Shown here in pieces: positions 37,255 to 45,190 of a stretch of 64,000 nucleotides of DNA. A program made the translations under genes and the position numbers. Origin of the DNA: Truepera sp. (GTDB lineage Bacteria; Deinococcota; Deinococci; Deinococcales; Trueperaceae); the NCBI GenBank assembly GCA_032027045.1, contig JAVSMU010000001.1, positions 1,058,646 through 1,122,645 on the forward strand. Reading direction: 5' to 3'. The first letter of the stretch is position 1. Every line of letters starts with the position of its first letter. The notes below the pieces were generated by a model. The model did not search any database. It was not told where the DNA came from and was given only the letters and a program-made list of their open reading frames with translations.

Positions 37255-38346
37255 TTGACTAGCAGGTCGGCCGGCAGTACCGGCGTTTCCGAGCAAGAGC
37301 CGGCGCGGCGGCGCGGCGGACCGCTCAGGCTGCGCCTGCAGGTCGCCCTAGTGATCGCGCTACTATCCGCTCTGCCCAACGTGATCCTGGTGGTCACGGC
37401 ACTATTGCCCGTTTACCGCGGTCCAGGTGGCGCCGCGGGCGCGGTGCTCGGGTGGCCGGTCGTGCTCTGGTTGGTGGGAGTCGTGGTGCTCTCGGCGCTA
37501 GTCGGCTACGTGCTCTCCGGCCAACTGCTGGCACCGCTCATCCGCGCCGCGCGTGAAGTGGAAGCGCTGCCGCGCGCCGCCTCGCGGCTCGCTGCCGCGC
37601 GCGTTCCGCTGAGCCCGGACGACCCTCCCGAGGTCGTCGCCCTCAAACGCTCCTTCAACACCCTCCTTGCCCAAGTGGAGCTGCAGGAGAGCCGGCGCAA
37701 CGCCTTCACGGCCGCCCTCATGCACGACCTGAAGACGCCCCTCATAGCCGCCAACAACCTCCTTACGGTCGTGCGCGACGACGACGCGCTCCCACGTGCC
37801 AGCAGGGTAGAGCTGGTGGCGCGCATCGGCAGCGAGATGGAGGCGCTTATCGACCTCGTGCAGAAGCTGGTGGACGCTCACCGGCTCGAGCGTGCCGACG
37901 TGCCGCTCGCGCCCCGCGACACGAGCCTTCTCGAGCTCGCCGAGGTCGTGATGCAACGCCTCGCTCCCCTCGCGGCGGAGCGAGGGATAGAGTGCACGGT
38001 GACCGGCGACGGGCGCGCACGCGTGGACCTGCGCGAAGCCGAGCGGGCACTCTACAACCTCTTCAGCAACGCCGTGCGTTATGCGCGCACGAGCATTCAC
38101 ATCGAGGTCTTCAACGCCATGGTGAGGGTGCAAGATGACGGTCCCGGACTCCCCGCACCACTCGAGAAGCTGGCCCAGCCGTTCGTTGGCCGCAACGTCG
38201 AGATAGCCGGCAAGGAGTACGCCAGCGGCACGGGCGGGCTGGGGCTCTTCATAGCCAGGCGGGTGCTCGAGGCTCACGGGGGCCGGCTCGTGTGCGAGGC
38301 CACTGGCAGCAGCGGCACGGCCCTGCTGGCCTACTTCGGCGGCTGA
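37255..38346 (+). CDS. membrane sensor histidine kinase
   Basis: 363 residues. Two N-terminal membrane segments (LQVALVIALLSALPNVILVV, and WPVVLWLVGVVVLSALVGYV) flank a very short periplasmic loop, so it likely senses within or at the membrane. A HAMP-like linker leads to a HisKA domain with phospho-acceptor His157 in MHDLKTP, then the ATPase boxes N (FSNAVRYA), G1 (VQDDGPGLP) and G2 (GTGGLGLFIARRV). TTG 37255 is the start, with GGAGGAG upstream. The response regulator follows 15 nt downstream. Signal unknown. Confidence 0.9.
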   Translation: MTSRSAGSTGVSEQEPARRRGGPLRLRLQVALVIALLSALPNVILVVTALLPVYRGPGGAAGAVLGWPVVLWLVGVVVLSALVGYVLSGQLLAPLIRAAREVEALPRAASRLAAARVPLSPDDPPEVVALKRSFNTLLAQVELQESRRNAFTAALMHDLKTPLIAANNLLTVVRDDDALPRASRVELVARIGSEMEALIDLVQKLVDAHRLERADVPLAPRDTSLLELAEVVMQRLAPLAAERGIECTVTGDGRARVDLREAERALYNLFSNAVRYARTSIHIEVFNAMVRVQDDGPGLPAPLEKLAQPFVGRNVEIAGKEYASGTGGLGLFIARRVLEAHGGRLVCEATGSSGTALLAYFGG

Positions 38347-38361
38347 GGAAGGGGGAAGGCG

Positions 38362-38997
38362 ATGGTCGACCGATCGAACGGTGCCGAGGGTGACGCGGCC
38401 AACGCTCCCTTGCGCGTCCTCATAGCCGACGACCACCCGCTCTTTCGCATGGGGTTGGCCCTGGCGCTGAAGGCGGATGGGTTCGAGGTGGTGGCCGAGG
38501 CCGAGAACGGCCGCCAGGCCGTGGAGCGTGCCAGGCACGCGGGCGTGGACGTCGTGGTGCTCGACGTCCGCATGCCCGAGCTCGATGGCATAGACGCGTG
38601 CACCATCATCACCAGCGCGGCCGACGCGCCGGTGGTCGTCATGCTCACCACGTTCGAGGAACCGGCGGTAGTGTTGGCGGCGCGGGCGGCGGGGGCCACC
38701 GCCTACCTGTCCAAGGAGACGAGCCCGCGAGAACTCGCCCGCATGCTGCGCCAGATCCTCGCCGACCCCGAGCGCGACTGGCTGCCCGAGGTGTCGGTGC
38801 CAGAACTGACGCCGCGAGAGGCGGAGGCGCTGGCCGCCCTGGCCCGCGGCCTCAGCAACAAGGCCATAGCCGCGGAGCTCGGCATCAGCCCCGAGACCGT
38901 AAAGGACTACCTCGAGAACGTCTACCGCAAGCTGGACGTCCGTGACCGGGTGAGCGCTGTGAGGCGCGCCGCCGAACTCGGGCTGGTTGCCGGCTGA
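38362..38997 (+). CDS. NarL/FixJ-type response regulator
   Basis: 211 residues. The receiver has ADDHPLFR acidic residues, phospho-acceptor Asp68 in VVVLDVRMPE, the switch Thr in MLTTFEE and Lys118 in LSKET. The C-terminal LuxR-type HTH is LTPREAEALAALARGLSNKA to SPETVKDYLENVYRKLDV. It is paired with the adjacent kinase. That kinase has a classic HisKA domain rather than the HisKA_3 domain usual for NarL partners, so the pairing is noteworthy. Targets unknown; the pilin-like genes that follow are a possibility only. Confidence 0.92.
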   Translation: MVDRSNGAEGDAANAPLRVLIADDHPLFRMGLALALKADGFEVVAEAENGRQAVERARHAGVDVVVLDVRMPELDGIDACTIITSAADAPVVVMLTTFEEPAVVLAARAAGATAYLSKETSPRELARMLRQILADPERDWLPEVSVPELTPREAEALAALARGLSNKAIAAELGISPETVKDYLENVYRKLDVRDRVSAVRRAAELGLVAG

Positions 38998-39123
38998 CGA
39001 GTGAGCCACTAGCATGCGTCGACGCTAGCCGAAGCGCCGCACCCGGGTAGCGCACGGCCAGGCACGAACCAAGAACCGTTGGGCTCGGACCCAGCGCGCG
39101 GCTGCGCCGAAGGCGGCCACGGC

Positions 39124-39129
39124 TACGGT
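39124..39129 (+). promoter_or_regulatory. -10 element TACGGT of the pilin-like gene cluster
   Basis: TACGGT is followed by 6 nt and the ATG at 39136; it would start a leaderless mRNA for four overlapping pilin-like genes. Confidence 0.5.
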
Positions 39130-39135
39130 GACGCC

Positions 39136-39642
39136 ATGGGCCGAACGCCAACCTCCACCCCCGGGCGCAGGCCACGCGCGCCCCGCTCGGGGCTGGTCCT
39201 GCTCGAACTGATCGTCGCCCTCGCCCTCTTGGCCATCCTGGCCTCCCTGGCGTACGCCTTCGGCCGGCCGAGCCACTCGGCGAGGGCCGCCCGCAGCGTC
39301 CGGGCCGCCATCTTGTGGGCGCGCACCGAGGCCATGTGGCGCGGCCTGCCCGTCAGCATCATCGAGCTACCGGACCGCTCGGGCTTCGTGGTCAGCGCCG
39401 CCTCCGACCGGGAGAGGCCCTGCGAAAGCGGCACGGAGCTTACTCGCGTGCGGCTATCGGAGCATCCGGGCGTGCGCCTGGTCGCGGGCCTGCCACGCGG
39501 CCTCGTTTGGTTGCCCACCGGGTCGGGCAGGAGTTGCAACGGAGGCGGGGTGATATCGGGCACCATCGAACTCACCGACGGTCGCGCCGGCGCCAGGGTG
39601 ATCGTCTCGGCGCTCGGGCGCGTGCGGCTGGAGGCGCCGTGA
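39136..39642 (+). CDS. type IV pilin-like protein, GspH/FimT type
   Basis: 168 residues. A basic leader (GRRPRAPRSG) precedes the prepilin cleavage site and the hydrophobic helix LVLLELIVALALLAILASLAYAF with Glu at mature position 5. The pattern AILWARTEAMWRGLPVSI is typical of FimT/GspH minor pseudopilins; two cysteines (PCESG and RSCNGGG) may form a disulfide. It would be processed by a PilD peptidase and prime pilus assembly. Its stop overlaps the next GTG (GTGA). Confidence 0.82.
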   Translation: MGRTPTSTPGRRPRAPRSGLVLLELIVALALLAILASLAYAFGRPSHSARAARSVRAAILWARTEAMWRGLPVSIIELPDRSGFVVSAASDRERPCESGTELTRVRLSEHPGVRLVAGLPRGLVWLPTGSGRSCNGGGVISGTIELTDGRAGARVIVSALGRVRLEAP

Positions 39643-40007
39643 GGTCCGGCTTCACGCTGGTGGAGGTGCTCGTGGCGCTGGCCATCCTGGCTGCGGTTGG
39701 GGGCGCGCTGGCGGGGTTACAGCAGGCGACCCTCAAGGCGCAGCGCGCTTCCGACGCTCTGCACTCAGCGGCCGCCATGGCGTCCAGCGAGCTCGTCCTC
39801 CAGCGCGTCGCGGCTTCCGCACAGGGTGGGGCGTGCCTGACGCCGCCGCCCAACCCCGACTTCGCCTGCGAAGTGGAGCGCACCTGCGTACCCGGCGCGC
39901 TCGGTCCTTGCTCCGCCGTAGCGTTGACGGTACGCGTCTCGCGGCCGCTCGGCCCCGCGTACGTGGTTCGCTCCGCCACGTTCCCCAGTTTGGAGCGCAC
40001 CCCGTGA
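39639..40007 (+). CDS. type IV pilin-like protein, GspI/PilV type
   Basis: 122 residues. Prepilin signal RSG then FTLVEVLVALAILAAVGGALA, with Glu5 present. The globular part is short and contains four cysteines (ACLTPP, DFACEVERTCVPG, GPCSAV), probably two disulfides. GTG start and GTGA stop overlaps on both sides show tight coupling within the four-gene pseudopilin unit. Confidence 0.82.
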   Translation: MRSGFTLVEVLVALAILAAVGGALAGLQQATLKAQRASDALHSAAAMASSELVLQRVAASAQGGACLTPPPNPDFACEVERTCVPGALGPCSAVALTVRVSRPLGPAYVVRSATFPSLERTP

Positions 40008-40627
40008 GTGGGCGAGGCGGCTTCACGCTGGTCGAACTGCTGGTGGCACTCGCCGTGGGCGGTATTCTCTTCGGCTTGCTCGGGCCGTCGTTGGCCGCGG
40101 GCAGGAAGTACTCCGCCGAGCTGGAAGCCAAGGCCGACACCAACACCGCGCTGCGCCTCGCCGCCGAGCTCCTGAGCGAGGAGTTGCGCCTGGCCGGCAG
40201 CGTGCCGTGGCCAGTGCCCGTAGGCCTGCCCGGAGTGGAGCCGGACCCCCTGGCTTGGCTTGCGCCGGCCCTCACCTTGACGGCGCGAGGGCCGGGCCAC
40301 GCGATCGGCATGCGGGCGGTGGATCACCGCGGCGCCGCCGGCCTGGTCCCGCGCGACCTCACCTTCGAGGTCGGCACCGACGCGCGGGGCGAGGCGCAGC
40401 TCTACCGGCGGCCGAGCGGCGCCAGCAAGCAACCGCTCGTCGAGCAGGTGGAGGCCCTACGCGTGGCTTGGGTGATCGATGCGGCAGGCGTGCGCCTGCC
40501 ACCTTACGCCGCCGACGGTTCGCGGCTGGCGGCGCTCGGGGTGGAGGTCGTGGTCGCCGACGTAGTACGGGAGTTCGTCGTCGAGCTGCCGTCGCGGCCC
40601 CTCGTCAGCGTCGGGGCCTTGCCGTGA
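40004..40627 (+). CDS. type IV pilin-like protein, GspJ/PilW type
   Basis: 207 residues. Prepilin signal SGRGG then FTLVELLVALAVGGILFGLLG, Glu5 present. The segment LRLAAELLSEELRLAGSVPW resembles the PilW/GspJ family. GTG start overlaps the previous stop. Together with its neighbours it probably forms the tip or priming complex of a type IV pilus used for adhesion, twitching or DNA uptake; which one cannot be decided here. Confidence 0.8.
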   Translation: MSGRGGFTLVELLVALAVGGILFGLLGPSLAAGRKYSAELEAKADTNTALRLAAELLSEELRLAGSVPWPVPVGLPGVEPDPLAWLAPALTLTARGPGHAIGMRAVDHRGAAGLVPRDLTFEVGTDARGEAQLYRRPSGASKQPLVEQVEALRVAWVIDAAGVRLPPYAADGSRLAALGVEVVVADVVREFVVELPSRPLVSVGALP

Positions 40628-41004
40628 GCTTCGAGAAGCGGGGCTTCGTGCTGGTGGCGGTGCTGGGCGCCATGCTGCTGGTGGCGGCTCTCATCTTCGC
40701 CGCCGTGTTCGCCACCACGCTAGGCGCCATGGCGGCCCGTAGCGCCGCCCGGGCGACGACCGAGGGCGCCGCCTTGCAAGGCGCCCTTGGTCTGGCCGCC
40801 GCGGAGCTGGTTGGCGGCGGTTGGCCACCGCCCAAGGAGTTGGGGCCCTGGCCGCGCCACGGGGTGCCCGCGCGGGTGAGCGTGAGCGAGGTCGGGCCCG
40901 GCACCGTTCACCTGGTCGCTCGGCTAGGCGCCGCCGAGCCCGCGCGGGCGGCGCAGCTCGTGCTGCAGCTCGAGCCCGAGCTGGTGGTGCGGTGGCGGCC
41001 CTGA
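40624..41004 (+). CDS. pilus assembly protein, PilX/GspK-like
   Basis: 126 residues. N-terminus SFEKRG then FVLVAVLGAMLLVAALIFAAVF lacks the Glu at position 5, as is usual for GspK/PilX-like tip proteins. The rest is Ala-rich with ARSAARATTEGAALQGALGLAA, a pattern like the start of PilX. GTG start overlaps the previous stop. No cysteine. Shorter than typical GspK, so it may be a minimal tip component. Confidence 0.7.
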   Translation: MSFEKRGFVLVAVLGAMLLVAALIFAAVFATTLGAMAARSAARATTEGAALQGALGLAAAELVGGGWPPPKELGPWPRHGVPARVSVSEVGPGTVHLVARLGAAEPARAAQLVLQLEPELVVRWRP

Positions 41005-41058
41005 ACCGCGCCGAGGCGCTCGCCTTGACACGAGTGGAGGAGGCTGAAACGATACGGC

Positions 41059-41601
41059 GTGACGAGCACCCAAGACACGACCCGGGCACTCCTTTGCGCC
41101 GCGCTCCTGGCCAGTGGCCGGCCGGTCGCCGGGAGGGAACTCGAGTCCTTGCTCGGCGTCAGCGCGGACGCCGTCGAGCGTGAGGTGGCAGCGCTGCGGA
41201 CCACGTTGGCCGAGGCCGGGCTGGGGATAGTCGTGGAGCACGTCGCGGGAGGCTATCGCCTCGTCGTCGACTCCGTGCTGGTCCCCGCGCTTGCCACGCT
41301 GCTGTCGCCGGCGCCGCTGCCGCGGCTCAGCCAGGCTGCCCTCGAAACTCTCGCCCTCGTGGCGTACCACCAGCCCGTGACGCGAGGGGAGTTGGAGGCC
41401 GCCAGGGGCGCGTCTTGCTCCTCGACGCTGGAGACGCTCCAGGAGCGCGAACTCATCAAGATCGTCGGCCAGCGCGAGGTGGTCGGGCGGCCCATGCTCT
41501 ACGCCACCACCGAGCGGTTCCTGCTCGAGTTCGGCCTGGCTTCGCTGGCGGACCTACCGCCCATGGAGAGCGATCAGGCGGCCAACTTCCTTCGAGGTTG
41601 A
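41059..41601 (+). CDS. scpB: segregation and condensation protein B
   Basis: 180 residues, two winged-helix domains. ScpB binds ScpA and SMC in chromosome condensation. Family features include ALLCAALLASGRPVAGREL, the RLSQAALETLALVAYHQPVTRGE segment and VVGRPMLYATTERFLLEFGL. The partner scpA is not adjacent, unlike in many genomes. A consensus TTGACA lies at 41025-41030, but the matching -10 is poor. GTG start. Confidence 0.93.
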   Translation: MTSTQDTTRALLCAALLASGRPVAGRELESLLGVSADAVEREVAALRTTLAEAGLGIVVEHVAGGYRLVVDSVLVPALATLLSPAPLPRLSQAALETLALVAYHQPVTRGELEAARGASCSSTLETLQERELIKIVGQREVVGRPMLYATTERFLLEFGLASLADLPPMESDQAANFLRG

Positions 41602-41606
41602 CCGGC

Positions 41607-42047
41607 TCAGGCCGCGCCGGGCTCCAGCTCTGCGAGGAAGCGGACGGCCAGGCGGTAGCCGGCCAAGCCCAGCCCGATTATGCTGCCCGCACACGCGGCC
41701 GCCACGAGGCTGCGGTGGCGGAACTCCTCGCGCGCCGCGGTGTTGCTCAGGTGGACCTCGACGACCGGAAGGTCGATGGCCTTGATCGCGTCGCGCAGGG
41801 CGACGCTGGTGTGCGTGTAGCCGCCGGGGTTCAAGACGATGCCGGTCGCCCCGTCGGCGCGCGCGCCGTGGAGCCAGTCGATGAGCTGGCCCTCGTGGTT
41901 GCTCTGCCGGCACGTGGCCGACGTCCCCAGCTCGGAGGCGGCCTGCCGGCACGAGCGGTCCACGTCCTCCAGAGTGAAGCTGCCGTAGACGTCGGGCTCG
42001 CGGCTTCCGAGCAGGTTCAGGTTGGGTCCGTTGAGTACGAGGATCAC
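41607..42047 (-). CDS. aroQ: 3-dehydroquinate dehydratase, type II
   Basis: 146 residues, the dodecameric type II enzyme that dehydrates 3-dehydroquinate in the shikimate pathway. MILVLNGPNLNLLGSREPDVYG contains the usual Asn/Arg/Tyr residues; QSNHEGQLIDWLH, NPGGYTHTSVALRDA and EVHLSNTAAREEFRH with catalytic His follow. ATG overlaps the aroB stop (ATGA). It is the last gene of the aroC-K-B-Q operon and converges on scpB with 5 bp between stop codons. Confidence 0.96.
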   Translation of the reverse strand: MILVLNGPNLNLLGSREPDVYGSFTLEDVDRSCRQAASELGTSATCRQSNHEGQLIDWLHGARADGATGIVLNPGGYTHTSVALRDAIKAIDLPVVEVHLSNTAAREEFRHRSLVAAACAGSIIGLGLAGYRLAVRFLAELEPGAA

Positions 42048-43198
42048 AGGTCTGCCTCCAGTTGGGCCCAGGCGGCCTCGAGTTCTAAGTCACTAAGGTC
42101 GGAGACGATCACGGGTCGGCCCACGTTCTCGAGGAGCACCATGCGCAGTTGGCCGCCAAGCGCCTTCTTGTCGCGTCTCATGAACGCCGACAGGGTGGCG
42201 AAGTCCGTGCGGGGCAGGGGAGCAGGAGCCACCCAGCGCAAGAACTCCAGCGTGCGTTCCACCAGGTCTGCGTAACCGCGTCCGCGGCCCACCAGGGCGG
42301 CGTAGACGAGGCCGTACGCCACGGCGTCGCCGTGTGCAAGGGCGTGCCCGCTGGCAGCTTCCAGGGCGTGGGCCAGCGTGTGGCCCAGGTTGAGGTGCGC
42401 GCGCGCACCATGCTCGCGCTCGTCGCTGGCGACCACGGCCGCCTTGACCGCGGCCGAGCGCGCCACCACGTCCGTCAGGCGCTCTACGGGCGCGTCCGGC
42501 GCCCAGCCCCGCCCCAGGGCGCCCAGGAGGTCGGGAGCGGCAAGCAGCCCGTGCTTGAAGGCCTCCACCGTGCCCTGTTGGAACTCGCGCAGGGGGAGGG
42601 TGCGCAGGGTCGCGACGTCCGCCACCACCGCCCGAGGTTGCCAGAACGCCCCGACGAGGTTCTTGCCTTGTGGCAGGTCGAGTCCGGTCTTCCCGCCCAC
42701 GCTGGCGTCGACCATCGCCAACAGCGACGTGGGGGCCTGGTAGAAGGCGACGCCGCGCATGTAGGTTGCGGCGACGAACCCGCCAAGGTCGCCCACGACC
42801 CCGCCACCCAACGCGATGACGGCGCCGTCGCGAGGCAGTCCGGCCGCGGCCAGGTCCTGTAGCAGCGACGAGTAGAGTGCCAACGACTTGCTTCCCTCAC
42901 CGGCTGGCACCACGAGGAGCTGCACGGACTTGCCCGCCGCCGTAAGGGCGTCGACGACCCGCTGGCCGTGGGCGCGGCCGACGTTCTCGTCGGTGATGAG
43001 CGCGACGCGCTCCTGAACGACGGCCTCCGGCAGCAACTCCTGCAACAGACCAGGGCCGACGGTGACGGAATAGGGCGGCTCGACCGCGACCTGCACGGCG
43101 ACCCTGCCGGACCGCCGACCGCTCACCGACGAAGACGCCGACGAGGACGAAGATGATGACGCCGACGATGACGTCGACGATGGCGTCTCGCGGCTCAT
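42044..43198 (-). CDS. aroB: 3-dehydroquinate synthase with poly-serine N-terminus
   Basis: 384 residues. AroB closes DAHP to dehydroquinate using NAD and zinc. NAD-binding GGGVVGDLGGFVAATYMRG, the ligand segment VEAFKHGLLA, and HLNLGHTLAHALE with HGDAVAYG are present. Residues 3-27 are almost all Ser, Ala and Thr, encoded by a degenerate trinucleotide tract at about 43128-43190. ATG 43198 overlaps the aroK stop (ATGA), which supports starting there despite the odd N-terminus; the catalytic part begins near residue 40. Confidence 0.95.
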   Translation of the reverse strand: MSRETPSSTSSSASSSSSSSASSSVSGRRSGRVAVQVAVEPPYSVTVGPGLLQELLPEAVVQERVALITDENVGRAHGQRVVDALTAAGKSVQLLVVPAGEGSKSLALYSSLLQDLAAAGLPRDGAVIALGGGVVGDLGGFVAATYMRGVAFYQAPTSLLAMVDASVGGKTGLDLPQGKNLVGAFWQPRAVVADVATLRTLPLREFQQGTVEAFKHGLLAAPDLLGALGRGWAPDAPVERLTDVVARSAAVKAAVVASDEREHGARAHLNLGHTLAHALEAASGHALAHGDAVAYGLVYAALVGRGRGYADLVERTLEFLRWVAPAPLPRTDFATLSAFMRRDKKALGGQLRMVLLENVGRPVIVSDLSDLELEAAWAQLEADL

Positions 43199-43788
43199 GC
43201 GCGGCCCCCATCGTCATGGCCGGCCGCCGCGTCCTGGTCTTGTTTCCAGGCCACCAGCCGCTCTACGATCTCCTCGACGACCTCCGTGGACGGGCGACCG
43301 TCCGTCGAGACCTTGAAGGAGGCCACCTCGTCGTAGGCCTCGGCGCGCGCGGCCATGAGCTCGGTTATACGCGCGAGTGGGTCCTCGTGCTCCAGCAGCA
43401 CGCGGCGGTGGCGGCGCGTGCGGCGCAGGACGGTCTCGGCGCTGGCCGTGAGGACGATCACCGGTCCGCGCGCGCGGAGCATGGCGCGGTTCTCGGGCCT
43501 CACGACCGTGCCGCCTCCCGTCGACACCACGACCTCGTCCAGCCTGACGGAGCGGCGCACGACCTCCGTCTCGTAGTCGCGGAAGACGGCCTCCCCGTAC
43601 AGCTCGAAGAGGTCCGCGATGCGCAGGCAACTCACGCGCTCGATGACGCGGTCGGTGTCGATGAAGGTCAACTGTAGTCGCCGCGATAGCTCCCAGCCGA
43701 TGCGGCTCTTGCCGGTACCCATGAACCCGGCCATGGCCAACCAAGTGACCACCCGCTCGGGTGGGAGGTGACGGTGGCGGGGAGACAT
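43195..43788 (-). CDS. aroK: shikimate kinase
   Basis: 197 residues. It phosphorylates shikimate at O3. Walker A is GFMGTGKS; the shikimate-binding IDTDRVIE, the RDYETEVVRR segment, GGGTVVRPENR and the LID Arg region (RRTRRHRRVLLEHEDPL) follow. It lies 16 nt after aroC. The C-terminal tail is acidic and Ala/Gly-rich. Confidence 0.95.
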   Translation of the reverse strand: MSPRHRHLPPERVVTWLAMAGFMGTGKSRIGWELSRRLQLTFIDTDRVIERVSCLRIADLFELYGEAVFRDYETEVVRRSVRLDEVVVSTGGGTVVRPENRAMLRARGPVIVLTASAETVLRRTRRHRRVLLEHEDPLARITELMAARAEAYDEVASFKVSTDGRPSTEVVEEIVERLVAWKQDQDAAAGHDDGGRA

Positions 43789-43804
43789 GAGGCCGGCTCG
43801 CGAC

Positions 43805-44959
43805 TCAGAAAGCCGCCGCGTAGGCGCGGTGGGCGCTCATGCGCTCGCTGAGCTCGCTCAGGGTATCGCCGCCGAACTTCTCCATGACGGCGTTGGCGAG
43901 CGTGAGCGCGGCCATGGCGAGCACCACGATGGAGGCGGCCGGCACGGCCGTGACGTCCGAGCGTTCGCGGGCGGCGTCGGCGACCTCGTGAGTCACCACG
44001 TCGACCGTTGCCAACGGTCGCATGAGGGTGGCGATCGGCTTCATGGCGGCGCGCACGACGAGCTCCTCGCCGTTGCTCATGCCGCCCTCCAGGCCGCCCG
44101 AGCGGTTGGAGGCGCGGCCGTAACGTTCGGCGCCGCCCACGATGGCGTCGTGCACCTGGCTGCCTGGGATGGTGGCGGCGCGCCAACCTTCACCGATCTC
44201 CATGCCCTTGATGGCGTGGATGCTCATGACCGCCTGCGCCAACCGGCCATCCAGCTTGCGGTCCCACTGGGTGAAGCTGCCGAGGCCCACGGGGACGCCT
44301 CGGAACCGGGCCTCCACCACCCCGCCCAGCGTGTCCCCGCGCTCCTTGGCGGCGTCGATCAGGTCGATGATGCGCTCCTCGGCGCCCGAGTCGAACGAGC
44401 GCAGCGGGCTGGCGTCCAGGTCGGACAGGCGGTCCCAGTCCATGTCACCGCTGCAGTCGACGCCGCCAAGGCTCATGACGCGGGCGCAGGCGTCTATGCC
44501 GAGCTCCTCCAGCAGCCGTATGGCCACCGCGCCGGCGGCCACGCGAGACGCGGTCTCACGCGCGGACGCCCGCTCGAGCACGTCGCGCAGGTCCTTGTGG
44601 CCGTACTTGATGCCGCCCGATAAGTCCGCATGCCCCGGGCGGGGTTGCGTGAGGGCGCGCTTGCGTGGCTCGTTGCCCGGCTCGGGCGCCATGACGTCTT
44701 GCCAGTTGGCCCAGTCGCGGTTGAGGATCTCCATGGCGAGGGGCGCGCCCGTGGTGCGGCCGGCGCGCACACCGCCCTTGAAGGTGGCGCGGTCCTGCTC
44801 GATGATCATGCGTTGCCCGCGGCCATAGCCGCCCTGGCGGCGCCGCAACCAGGGGTCGATGTGTTCCGCGGCCACGAGGGGAAGGCCGGCCGGGACGCCG
44901 TCGAGGAGGACCGTCAAGGCGGGGCCGTGTGACTCACCGGCGCTTAAGTACCTGAGCAT
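43805..44959 (-). CDS. aroC: chorismate synthase
   Basis: 384 residues. It removes phosphate from EPSP to give chorismate, needing reduced FMN. MLRYLSAGESHGPALT, RRRQGGYGRGQRM, the PRPGHADLSGGIKYGH loop, and the C-terminal RSGGLEGGMSNGEELVVRAA and RSDVTAVPAAS are signatures. First gene of the leftward aroC-K-B-Q operon. The ATG lies 6 nt after a minus-strand TACGCT, so it is leaderless, and a 7-bp dyad sits directly upstream of that box. Confidence 0.97.
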   Translation of the reverse strand: MLRYLSAGESHGPALTVLLDGVPAGLPLVAAEHIDPWLRRRQGGYGRGQRMIIEQDRATFKGGVRAGRTTGAPLAMEILNRDWANWQDVMAPEPGNEPRKRALTQPRPGHADLSGGIKYGHKDLRDVLERASARETASRVAAGAVAIRLLEELGIDACARVMSLGGVDCSGDMDWDRLSDLDASPLRSFDSGAEERIIDLIDAAKERGDTLGGVVEARFRGVPVGLGSFTQWDRKLDGRLAQAVMSIHAIKGMEIGEGWRAATIPGSQVHDAIVGGAERYGRASNRSGGLEGGMSNGEELVVRAAMKPIATLMRPLATVDVVTHEVADAARERSDVTAVPAASIVVLAMAALTLANAVMEKFGGDTLSELSERMSAHRAYAAAF

Positions 44960-44965
44960 CCGCTA

Positions 44966-44971
44966 AGCGTA
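44966..44971 (-). promoter_or_regulatory. -10 element TACGCT of the leaderless aro operon
   Basis: Minus-strand TACGCT is followed by TAGCGG and the aroC ATG. No ribosome site is present. Confidence 0.55.
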
Positions 44972-44991
44972 GCACGCGCGCAATCGCGTGC
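44972..44991 (-). promoter_or_regulatory. candidate operator dyad of the aro operon
   Basis: GCACGCG (44972-44978) and CGCGTGC (44985-44991) form a perfect 7-bp inverted repeat with a 6-bp spacer. It abuts the -10 element and covers the -10/-35 spacer, where a repressor would block polymerase. No regulator is assigned. Confidence 0.4.
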
Positions 44992-45130
44992 AGGTGGGGG
45001 CAAACGGCGGTTCGTCGGCCGGCCGGATGCCCGGTTTGCTGCCGCCCGCACGCTGGAGTCGCGCTCACGAGCGGGCGCGGGCGGCGGTCACCGGACGCCC
45101 GTCTGCCGTTGCCCCGCCAGGAGCGACGAG

Positions 45131-45160
45131 AAGGCGCCAGGCCCGAAAGGACCTGGCGCC
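45131..45160 (-). terminator. hairpin terminator after the pil operon
   Basis: GGCGCCAGG (45133-45141) and CCTGGCGCC (45152-45160) form a perfect 9-bp stem with a 10-nt loop, 31 bp downstream of the pilQ stop. On the minus strand it is followed by TTCTCGTC, a weak T-tract. The rest of the 230-bp gap to aroC holds G/C-rich sequence with no gene. Confidence 0.55.
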
Positions 45161-45190
45161 CAGGCGGTAAAGCGAAGCTTCAGCCGACGC

